Assembly (NCBI GenBank): GCA_001839685.1
Contig: MLAK01000547.1
Span: 46,100 to 110,099, forward strand
DNA from: Tritrichomonas foetus
Taxonomy: Eukaryota; Parabasalia; Tritrichomonadida; Tritrichomonadidae
Direction of reading: 5' to 3'
DNA: 64,000 bases
Position numbers and translations under genes: made by a program. The notes beneath the pieces are model-generated. The model was not told the DNA's origin. It ran no database searches and worked only from the letters and a program-made list of their open reading frames with translations. This document shows positions 29,843 to 37,913 of this stretch, piece by piece (the first letter of the stretch is position 1; each line of letters starts with the position of its first letter).

Positions 29843-30709
29843 AATGAGCATTTATGATGACGTCATTTCTTCAAATTCACCAAAATTGTTCACATTTTTA
29901 TATATATTCGTATAAGAATAAATATATCTTAATATCATTCTGAATTTATTGTACATGGCTTTATTTTTACTCTCAATGTTATATGATGATTAATCACCCT
30001 GAAAGGAATCATTTCATTATTTACGAATCCTAAAATAAAAATAGCATTTCACTTTTTGTAAAACATCAGAAAAAGTATTATCACAATATTCGATTTATAA
30101 AGCCAGATTATTTGCTACTCTTATGATGTCTACGATTTCTTATTTATACTTTTGATGACTAATTTGTTTAAACGAATAGATATTGCGGTTAAAAATAATC
30201 AGAAAAAAGATTCATACAATGTGCGGCAATTAAAGGATATTGAGAGAAAAAAAAAATTAACGAAATATGGTTACAATTCAGAATCGAACGAATTTGTTGA
30301 GAAATGGTTACAAATTTTATTCTCACTATTTGAAGATATATGGTTAGAATTATAAATGTCCTTTTGTTAATAAATGGTTACATTTAATCATAAGGGTTTT
30401 GACAATAAATGGTTACATTTAATGCCACAGTGGGGAATGACCGCGATTTAACGCTTTTTCTTCTCATGTACTATAATTAATAGCATTTACTGAAGAAAAA
30501 AGGTTTTGTCTAGAATCGACGTTTTTTCACCTGAATCCAGTTTTCAGTATAATTCAATTTTGACAATCTTTTGTATAATTTCTAAAGAAAATTACTATGA
30601 AAATTTTGTTGATTATCTTGTTTTTCTATACTTATAGAAAATTTTCAAGATTCATTTTTTAAAAGTTTGAATGCGCATTCAATTTTCGAATCAAATCATA
30701 TCATTTTCC
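29843..30709. other. Intergenic region with repeated AATGGTTACA sites
   Basis: It separates the NT-C2 gene from the Myb-like gene. A 67-codon frame at 30155-30355 is Lys/Asn-rich and unsupported. The notable content is three AATGGTTACA copies, two of them in a 20-bp direct repeat (listed separately). Confidence 0.5.
30371..30422. repeat. 20-bp direct repeat AATAAATGGTTACATTTAAT, two copies
   Basis: Two identical copies lie about 32 bp apart centre to centre, with a related AAATGGTTACAAATT at 30303. TGGTTA is the reverse of TAACCA, a Myb-type core, and the array sits about 300 bp upstream of a Myb-like gene. A role in control of that gene is inference. Confidence 0.7.
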
Positions 30710-31465
30710 ATGAAAGGCAGAGTGGTAAATAAATTGAAGCATCGAAAGTTCACCGAAGAGATGGATCAAATCCTTCTCAATGTGATTAATCAATTCTTTC
30801 CTATGCCTGAGTCAGGTGAGCGAATCAATTACAAATTGGTGACTGAAGAATTCAATCGGCTCAGTCCCATTGAGCGAACACAAAAGCAAATACGTGAGCG
30901 ATACACTGGCTATGTCAGTCCACTTCTTAACAAACAATGGACAGAGTCAGATAAACAACTATGCATTGAACTTTTTCAGAAATATGGCAACCACTGGGGC
31001 AGAATTGCTGCACACTTCCCGCATAAATCATCTAACATTGTTCACTCATTTATTCGGAGTTTTATGAGCAATTATCATAATTCACTTAAAAAAAGTTCCA
31101 AAAAAGGAAAGAAAAAGAAGAATATCAAGAAGTCGATACAATCATCACCAGAAGTAGACTCGAAGATAATGAATTTCTACGAATCAATAGATCCAACTAA
31201 TCATCAATTTCCTGATATAAACGAAAATGACTCTTTTAATTCATCAAACAAGAATGAAGAAGGAAATAATGAAATAATGTATGTGAATACAAACACAGAA
31301 GTATCAATTGGCTCTCAACAACATGAATTAATTGGAAATCCTTCAGAAAAACCAGTCGAATCGTCATATGATAAGGGAAACGGACCAAATTCACTCTCAT
31401 TCTTTGACGATGAATTAGTTGAATCGGATGGATATGACATTCTTGGGATGAGTATTTACTTTTGA
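30710..31465 (+). CDS. Myb-like DNA-binding protein
   Basis: From the ATG at 30710 the product is 251 residues (another ATG at 30671 adds 13). Two helix-rich Myb/SANT-type units are seen: KFTEEMDQILLNVINQF...QIRERYTGYVSPLL, and QWTESDKQLCIELFQKYGNHWGRIAAHFPHKSSNIVHSFIRSFMSNY. The second has a clear W..SD..L...Y.NHW..IA..F.....N...S pattern. A basic stretch (KKSSKKGKKKKNIKKS) follows as a likely nuclear signal, then an acidic/Asn-rich tail. Myb-like factors are strongly expanded in trichomonads, where some bind core promoter elements. The target is unknown. An initiator-like TCATT lies just before the chosen ATG. Confidence 0.85.
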   Translation: MKGRVVNKLKHRKFTEEMDQILLNVINQFFPMPESGERINYKLVTEEFNRLSPIERTQKQIRERYTGYVSPLLNKQWTESDKQLCIELFQKYGNHWGRIAAHFPHKSSNIVHSFIRSFMSNYHNSLKKSSKKGKKKKNIKKSIQSSPEVDSKIMNFYESIDPTNHQFPDINENDSFNSSNKNEEGNNEIMYVNTNTEVSIGSQQHELIGNPSEKPVESSYDKGNGPNSLSFFDDELVESDGYDILGMSIYF

Positions 31466-31986
31466 TCATCTATTTCCATGTAATTATTAAACTGCTTCCA
31501 TGCCTTTATTTTTCATTTATTTTAGTGAATATGACATTGATATTTGTAAGCTAGTTAGAAGTTTGATACATAAACATTGTCTTTTTGTTCATTCTGAATT
31601 GGGATCTTTTCTAAATATACCCTTTTTATTCAACAGGTTCTGAATCCAATTCTGTATACACATAAGTATCGGTGTCACGATTCGACTTTTTCTCAATTTT
31701 CACCCAGTGATATCTCCAAAAAGTTTACTGCCTTTTTCCTATCATAAACGAAGATTGTATCTCATAAAATACCCTATTTCATTCTTAAAATTTTCTATTT
31801 TAGATTGGACATCACCTTAATGGAGTCTTGTGAATTCATTCACCAAAATTTTGGTGAATGAAAAATTTTGGATATTGTTGATCCATTTCTTGATGTTACT
31901 AACTAAAGTATCTAAAAAATAAAATAAAATAAAATACATATCCATATTTTATACAATAATCTTATTATCAACAACTTTATCGTTTT
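31466..31986. other. Convergent spacer with a 28-bp perfect palindrome
   Basis: It lies between the 3' ends of the Myb-like and channel genes. No coding frame is seen; the palindrome is listed separately. Confidence 0.6.
31835..31862. repeat. 28-bp perfect inverted repeat
   Basis: The half-site is TTCATTCACCAAAA followed directly by its exact reverse complement, with no loop. It lies about 125 bp beyond the channel stop codon and 370 bp beyond the Myb stop codon. It might help end transcription from both sides, or bind a dimeric factor; the half-site contains TTCACC, which recurs upstream of several genes here. Confidence 0.85.
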
Positions 31987-33603
31987 TCAATCCGAATCAC
32001 TTGATCCAGCACCAATGTAAGCCAAATCTTCATCATCAGAAAGGAAAATTGGTTGATCTTTTATATGCTTTTTAATTTCATGTTCATCTTCCTCCCACAT
32101 ATTATTTTCATCAAGTCCTTTTGCAACAATAACATCAGGATAAAGGTGTCTAGTATTAATAAAAAGTAATTTTCTCCAACGACTGTCAGAGTTAATCACT
32201 TCGCAAAATCTGCCTCTTGATGCTTTCCAACCATCAACAAACGTTAGTGCTACCAAAGAAGTTTTTCTTGCTTCTTTAAATAAAAATTCCTTTTCGCCAT
32301 CAACAAAATTATTCCCAGTTTCTTGAGTTACATAAGCCTGACCACTTTTAATAAATTGAACAATTCCACCTTTAAAAACGTACAAGTCGTAATCATGATC
32401 ACCTTCTTCGTAGATGATTTGACCGGGAATATAAGTAAAAGCTCTCATTGTTTCGATGAACTTCAAAAAAAAGTTCTGCCGCATTCCATAAAAAAGAGGC
32501 ATTTTAGAAAATGCTTTATCACAAAACTCTAAAGTAATCGAACTTTTTATAGATGTCGGTAAGCCTTTGAATAGCTCAGACCATGGTGGAGCACCATGTG
32601 TTGAATCCCAGACATTTTGCATATAATGAGTTACATGTTTTTGATAAATTTTATCAATCTTTTTATTATGTAAGTATTCGCTCATAGTTTGAGCACTTTT
32701 AATAAAAAGTGAACGGTTTGGATCCAGAAGCAATTGAACCATTCTGGCAACAATAAGATCTTCATAAGCAACACCGGTAACTTCCAAAAAAATACAAATA
32801 ATTCGTTCAGCTGAAGTACTGGGATGCAAATCGCCAAAACCAATTGTGAAGATTGTTGTTAACACAAAATAGAGACAAACAACATAAAGTTGATCAGTTG
32901 TAAATCCCAATTGAACATATTCCTGAAGCCAGCTTGTATTAATACCTTGAATATGTGCAATTAAATAAAAAATGCAAGCATAAATATGCACGACCAATAT
33001 GAAGAAAAGCAAATGTGGGAAAATCTTCGAAATGGCGCCTTGGTAAGCCTGCGAGTCTTGTATAAATCGGTTACTACGCCAGCATTGATGAAGTCTGAAA
33101 AGTCGATTGATTGATAAAATTCCATACAAAAAGATGTCTTCTTTGATAATTCCAATCCAGCCAAGTGGAAGAGAAGCAATAGCATGAATGATAAAAGAAG
33201 CTACGCCATAATTTCGTATGATGTCGATAATTCCATCAACCAAAATTCCGTGTCGAAGAAAAGGCGTTTTGAGAATAACGAAGTTGTCAATAAGTTGAAT
33301 AGCATCAAAAATAAAGAAAATCGAGTATTTTTGAACCGATATTTGTCTGTCGAATATTAACACGTAGGAAATTTCGATCGGGGTAACGATGGATACAGCA
33401 AAGATTAAATATTCCCAAAATCTTCTTGGCGCTCGAAAATGGGACCAATTTGATAATTTTACTTTATCGTATGATGAAGATGGAGTAAATTCTGGAAAAA
33501 CGGCGGTTGTTTCGAGTGACTGAGGCGATACTGCATTTCCTTGGAGGGCAGTAATCATTGACATTTGATTTAAAGAAGGTGCAGAAAGCCTTCTTGGAGG
33601 CAT
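31987..33603 (-). CDS. Voltage-gated-type potassium channel with a cyclic-nucleotide-binding-like domain
   Basis: The product is 538 residues. Six hydrophobic segments lie between about residues 60 and 300, followed by a pore with the selectivity filter TIGFGD (253-258). The expected S4 region (LSINRLFRLHQCWRSNRF) has few evenly spaced arginines, so voltage sensing may be weak. A C-linker leads into a CNB-like domain (about 365-480) with IPGQIIYEEGDHDYDLYVFKGG. I do not see the usual phosphate-binding Gly-Glu...Arg-Ala-Ala cassette, so nucleotide binding is doubtful, as in EAG-type channels. The C-terminus is acidic. It probably sits in the plasma or flagellar membrane and passes K+. Confidence 0.88.
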   Translation of the reverse strand: MPPRRLSAPSLNQMSMITALQGNAVSPQSLETTAVFPEFTPSSSYDKVKLSNWSHFRAPRRFWEYLIFAVSIVTPIEISYVLIFDRQISVQKYSIFFIFDAIQLIDNFVILKTPFLRHGILVDGIIDIIRNYGVASFIIHAIASLPLGWIGIIKEDIFLYGILSINRLFRLHQCWRSNRFIQDSQAYQGAISKIFPHLLFFILVVHIYACIFYLIAHIQGINTSWLQEYVQLGFTTDQLYVVCLYFVLTTIFTIGFGDLHPSTSAERIICIFLEVTGVAYEDLIVARMVQLLLDPNRSLFIKSAQTMSEYLHNKKIDKIYQKHVTHYMQNVWDSTHGAPPWSELFKGLPTSIKSSITLEFCDKAFSKMPLFYGMRQNFFLKFIETMRAFTYIPGQIIYEEGDHDYDLYVFKGGIVQFIKSGQAYVTQETGNNFVDGEKEFLFKEARKTSLVALTFVDGWKASRGRFCEVINSDSRWRKLLFINTRHLYPDVIVAKGLDENNMWEEDEHEIKKHIKDQPIFLSDDEDLAYIGAGSSDSD

Positions 33604-33643
33604 TTCCTAATTATTATTTCAAAGATTTTGATGTAACCGTTAT

Positions 33644-33663
33644 GGTGAAAATAAAGGTGAAAA
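33644..33663 (-). promoter_or_regulatory. Paired TTTTCACC sites upstream of the channel gene
   Basis: On the coding strand the sequence is TTTTCACCTTTATTTTCACC, about 40-60 nt before the ATG, followed by AACGGTTAC. The same core recurs near the armadillo-like gene, the dynein gene and the coiled-coil gene at 59.8 kb. A regulatory role is inferred from recurrence. Confidence 0.4.
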
Positions 33664-33786
33664 TAAAATTAACGATAAATAGATTTAATACACAATTCTA
33701 TGAAATACGATATACAAATGGTCAATTTACTATATCGTAAATTAATTTGTCATTGTCTATCTCACACAAAAATTGGAATTTTTGTT

Positions 33787-35265
33787 TCATTCTTCTTTTC
33801 CGAAACCAACTTCATCAATATATTTAATCATTATTTGTGCCTCATCTGAAACATATTCATCCTCTGATTCTGTTAAATAGTATAAAGTTTGTTTAAATTC
33901 ATCATCACCCATCAAACTCACTGCCTCACTCAAAACGTCGCTGGCAACAAAATTAGTTAGAAATGTTTTCCACATTGAATAAATTCCGACTAAAAGTTTC
34001 AATAAAAGGTCATTATCACTACCAGACGATAGATAATCAGTCATTGTTGATATTGGGTTTATTTTCTGAAGGATGTAAAGAATGCAACTTGGTTGATCTT
34101 TTTGAATGTGGAGAGTGAACTTCGCAAGAGTCGCAACAATTCGAAGGGCAAGAATCTGATCATGATAGTTTCCTTTAGAGAGTTCATGCTCAGCCCATAT
34201 TAACATCGAACCTTCTGCAAAACTCTCACAAATTTGGTAGTCAGAATTTAGAATCTCAATGAAAAAAGTGACCGAACATTCAAGAGCTTGTTTGGAGAGT
34301 TCTACTTCTGTTTTTGTCAGAAAGTCATATAGTTTATCATCGAATCGAAGATTCTTATCTGTGAAAATTTTAATTATCTGTCTATCTCGGAAAATGCATT
34401 TTAAAAGGAATTTGAAAGACGCAACAACATAGTCGTTATATTCTGTAATGCTTTCATTATTCTCCTTTGGTATTAAGCAAGTCATTATGAAGAGTTCTTC
34501 AATAAAAGCAACTTCTTTGAGCGATAAATAAAAATTCACATCTTCAAAACTTTCTAAATATTTTAAAAATGCCGTTTTAGCTGCACTCCGACTGTGCTTG
34601 AAGATGAGTGGAAGAAATCGAATGAATTGATCGAAATTTTCTTGATCAAAAAGGTTTCGTGGCAAATGGTACAATATATTGATTACATTGATTTGTAAAG
34701 TATTAAATGTTGCAAGTGGATCGTAAAAAAGTGACAGGATGATGTTATGGAAATTATGAGATATGAAATAAGAAATTATGTTATTTGAATGATCGGGTGG
34801 AAGCAATTTGGAATATTTGAGAAGCTCAATCAGAAAATCGCATGAATACTTTGCAGGAATAAGAATAATCGCTGAATCAACAAGAATAGGCGAAAAGGCA
34901 TTCAATATGTAGGCGATGCTTTCAGGATTGCGTTGCATGAAAATAACTAAAAGGCGAAAACCGATCGATTTGATTGCATTGTCGCCATTTAAAATGTGAT
35001 TAATTATTTGATTTAAAACCGACGGAGAAATCTTCATTGCGTATGATGGATCGAAAAGAAGGAGCGACATCATGTCATGTAGACCGATTTTTACTTTTGT
35101 TTTGTCATTCGTTTGGACATTAATAATTGATTGCTGAAGAACAAGATCGGCGATATTTGCAGAGGGTTCTGAACTTGAAACAACAAACTTATGCGATGAA
35201 ATCTTCTTATCGATGTGTATGTCGTCCAATGCTCTAGGTATTTCGAACTTGTCTGATTTATTCAT
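33787..35265 (-). CDS. Armadillo/HEAT-like helical protein, function unknown
   Basis: The product is 492 residues, rich in Leu/Ile with repeated amphipathic helices throughout (for example SIGFRLLVIFMQRNPESIAYIL and LSLKEVAFIEELFIMTCLI), typical of the divergent armadillo-type orphan proteins common in trichomonads. No catalytic motif, membrane segment or signal peptide is seen. It is probably a scaffold; the family cannot be named. It lies in a run of minus-strand genes between the channel and CEP104. Confidence 0.75.
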   Translation of the reverse strand: MNKSDKFEIPRALDDIHIDKKISSHKFVVSSSEPSANIADLVLQQSIINVQTNDKTKVKIGLHDMMSLLLFDPSYAMKISPSVLNQIINHILNGDNAIKSIGFRLLVIFMQRNPESIAYILNAFSPILVDSAIILIPAKYSCDFLIELLKYSKLLPPDHSNNIISYFISHNFHNIILSLFYDPLATFNTLQINVINILYHLPRNLFDQENFDQFIRFLPLIFKHSRSAAKTAFLKYLESFEDVNFYLSLKEVAFIEELFIMTCLIPKENNESITEYNDYVVASFKFLLKCIFRDRQIIKIFTDKNLRFDDKLYDFLTKTEVELSKQALECSVTFFIEILNSDYQICESFAEGSMLIWAEHELSKGNYHDQILALRIVATLAKFTLHIQKDQPSCILYILQKINPISTMTDYLSSGSDNDLLLKLLVGIYSMWKTFLTNFVASDVLSEAVSLMGDDEFKQTLYYLTESEDEYVSDEAQIMIKYIDEVGFGKEE

Positions 35266-35612
35266 CTGGTAGGTGATGTAAGGTCAAATTGTAGGTGAAA
35301 TATAAGGTGAAATCTTCATGATTGAAATTTACATCACCTTTCATCTAGAATATCCTGAATTATTAAATATCACCCAATAAAAATTAAATATTTAATCTTT
35401 TTATCCTATATTAAGAAATACAAATCTGCAATCAAGATACATTGATACAAAATATTTGTTACTATTCAAGAAAACCACCTCGAAGAAAGTGTATAATTGT
35501 TTAAAAAGAGTAATAAATAGAAAACAATTGATTTTCTAAAAACAACAAATAGCTTTATATATAATTATATACAATACACAAATGCAAACGAAACAAGGGA
35601 AAAAAGATGAAA
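35266..35612. other. Spacer with TTTCACC/GGTGAAA clusters
   Basis: The first 75 bp above the armadillo-like start hold several TTTCACC or ATCACC sites on the coding strand (GGTGATG at 35270, GGTGAAA at 35294 and 35306 on the plus strand). The rest is AT-rich with no gene. Confidence 0.5.
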
Positions 35613-37595
35613 TTATTGTCCAGCAATTGCTGCCTTAAATTGTTCCTTTACAAGTCTTGGAGCAGACGAAATATATTTTTCCATTTGTTGTGATCCAGCA
35701 ACAGGATAAATTTGAAGGAGAAGTTCAAAAGCTTGTTGTCTAACTTCCGCTTTCCTTGATTCCAAACAGGGCGTGACCATTTTCATGACTTCGTTCACGT
35801 TTAATTTCCCGCCTGTTCCAATTCCATGTTTTTCAATGACAACCTTTATTATTTTCAGTTTGGCAATCCACAAATGGTACTGGGATGGTCCTGGAGCTTT
35901 GAGTGAATACTGGATAATTTCTTGGAAGGCTAACTTATCGTTTTCCATTGCCCACATAGCAAACTGGTGAGCAGACTCATCAATTCGTGCATTTGAATCA
36001 CCCAATTTTCCAATAACAAGTGGTAAAATCTGACTTATGAATCTACCAAATTCTTGTGGAGGTAAATCAGTATTTATCGTTTCCAAAAGTGAAATTGTTT
36101 CTTCAACAGCTGAGCAATAAACAGCTTTCAATCCATCTGAAAATCGTGATCGAATTAAAGGAAGCATTCCTCGAAAAGCTGTAGTTTTTTCTTTATTGGT
36201 TTTCAAGCCTTTTGTTAATTCACATAATTTGTGATAGCCGCTAACTTTGCATGACCATCCATTTGAATATGCTGCAGCAACCGCACTTTCACCAAACAAT
36301 GAAATCAAAGGTTCTGCTTCAGCGCGATTCTCTTCTGATAGCGGATCTGGTTCATCTGTCTTTGGTGGCTCTTTTGCAAAATTTGGAACTTGTCTCCGTG
36401 ATGTAACATTGCTAGACATAATGTTTGAAGCAGGATTTTTAAATGTTGGTACTTTTTCTTTCATCATGACTTTCTTCACAACTTTCTTCGGTTTTGGTGG
36501 TGGCAGTGATGGAGGCTGATCATTGTCATCTTGTAATAAATCATTATTTAGTTGTAAATCGTTGTTTATTGGTAAAGGTTCATCATCTGGGTGCTTGATG
36601 GAAATATGAGTAACTTTTGATTTGTGAGGTGATTCTGGCAAATCATCAGCTGGAAGGGTAATTTGTAGAATGTCCTGTGAAGGTGCCATAACTTTTGAAT
36701 CGTCTCTGAATTCTGTCAAAAAGAAAGAATTTGGATCGGTTTGACGATTATCCTCATTATCAGTAATTTCAGTGTTGATTTCGTTTTCAGGCTCCATTTC
36801 CGGTTCTGGCTCATAAACTGGGTCCTTCTGCTTTGGAAGCCTTGGAGAAGGCTGGATTTGATTATTTTGAATGCTTTGATTACCTTCATACTCATTTAGA
36901 GAAGGTGAAATTATTCCCATAATGTTATTGATAATTGAATCAACAAGCAAATATTGCTCGTTTTCAAGAGCCTCCTTTTTCTTCTGGAAGAGCTCTTCAA
37001 TCTCATTTTTGTGAAGATTTATGTTGTCCAGCTGCTCCTTGAAGTCTGCAGCAGCCGCATAATTTTCTTCGTCAACCGCCGCCTGCTTGGACGATTGAAT
37101 GTCATTCATCATGTCATCAAGTGAAGTCATCCTTGGTTTGATGTCACGACGCCCTTGAATTTCAAGCGAGATGAGAGAAACCTGTGAAAAAGTGTTCGGC
37201 GGCGTCAAATGGCATTCATGGAATTCCATCCGGAGATATCTGTACCTGCAGTGATTGATTTTGATGCATTTGAGTTCGCGCGCTTGCCACTGGCTTCTCT
37301 GATTCGAATTGAAGGTGAAAAACCCGATGGATTCCCATATGCAATTTTCATCGAAATTTTCGTTTTTCGTTCCGTATAAATCGACGCGCGTTGCGATCAT
37401 GAATTGATGGCTGGCGACTTCGAGGCCAGTCAATATGAATCTGCCTTTAAGGTCAATTACAGCCTCGATTGGAAATTGTGGATTTCGGGCTGAAATCCAG
37501 CCTGAAACAATGTCGCTTCGAAAAAGGTATTCAAATGGATGACCAACATCTTCACTCGAGCAGTACAAACACTGAAAAGTGGGAATTGATGACAT
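35613..37595 (-). CDS. CEP104: CEP104 homologue (jelly-roll, coiled coil, TOG domain)
   Basis: From the ATG at 37595 the product is 660 residues. The N-terminal about 155 residues match the CEP104 jelly-roll: DIVSGWISARNPQFPIEAVIDL, LEVASHQFMIATRVDLYGT, QWQARELKCIKI, RYLRMEFHECH and QVSLISLEIQG. A helical segment with EENYAAAADFKEQLDNI (UVR-like) follows, then a Pro/Asp/Asn linker with PSLPPPKPKK. The C-terminal about 235 residues are a TOG-type array (EAEPLISLFGESAVAAAYSNGWSCKVSGYHKL...LVKEQFKAAIAGQ). CEP104 tracks growing microtubule plus ends and the ciliary tip; TOG binds tubulin. Animal CEP104 ends with zinc fingers after TOG; this protein stops at the TOG end and lacks them. The frame stays open upstream without an ATG. 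Confidence 0.9.
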   Translation of the reverse strand: MSSIPTFQCLYCSSEDVGHPFEYLFRSDIVSGWISARNPQFPIEAVIDLKGRFILTGLEVASHQFMIATRVDLYGTKNENFDENCIWESIGFFTFNSNQRSQWQARELKCIKINHCRYRYLRMEFHECHLTPPNTFSQVSLISLEIQGRRDIKPRMTSLDDMMNDIQSSKQAAVDEENYAAAADFKEQLDNINLHKNEIEELFQKKKEALENEQYLLVDSIINNIMGIISPSLNEYEGNQSIQNNQIQPSPRLPKQKDPVYEPEPEMEPENEINTEITDNEDNRQTDPNSFFLTEFRDDSKVMAPSQDILQITLPADDLPESPHKSKVTHISIKHPDDEPLPINNDLQLNNDLLQDDNDQPPSLPPPKPKKVVKKVMMKEKVPTFKNPASNIMSSNVTSRRQVPNFAKEPPKTDEPDPLSEENRAEAEPLISLFGESAVAAAYSNGWSCKVSGYHKLCELTKGLKTNKEKTTAFRGMLPLIRSRFSDGLKAVYCSAVEETISLLETINTDLPPQEFGRFISQILPLVIGKLGDSNARIDESAHQFAMWAMENDKLAFQEIIQYSLKAPGPSQYHLWIAKLKIIKVVIEKHGIGTGGKLNVNEVMKMVTPCLESRKAEVRQQAFELLLQIYPVAGSQQMEKYISSAPRLVKEQFKAAIAGQ

Positions 37596-37913
37596 CTGGA
37601 AATACGTTTTTTCAAAAAGTGGCACTAATTTATCAATGGTTAACAAATATATTGTTAACCTATATGAAACTTCATTTTGGTGATGGAATTCATTAATGAA
37701 TTTATCTTTTGATATATTAAATCGCGAATGGAAAATGATTTTACTTTATTCCAAGGTAACACAGCAGGCAGGAAATAATACAGAATTAGATGCAAAAACT
37801 AGTAGCTATTTTTGAGTTAAGCTTTAAAAAAAAAATGCTAAAGTCAAGAGATATGATATTTTTCTAATTTATTAAACAATCAAAATATTAAAATATAAAT
37901 AATATATGACGCA
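37596..37913. other. Spacer between CEP104 and the dynein gene
   Basis: About 320 bp of AT-rich sequence with no coding signal. It contains the inverted pair GGTTAACAAATATATTGTTAACC (two arms of GGTTAACAA) at about 37639-37661, close to the CEP104 start. Confidence 0.6.

Noticed and set aside
30155..30355. 67-codon plus-strand frame
   Set aside because: It has Lys/Asn bias only, no recognised motif, and sits among repeated AATGGTTACA sites.
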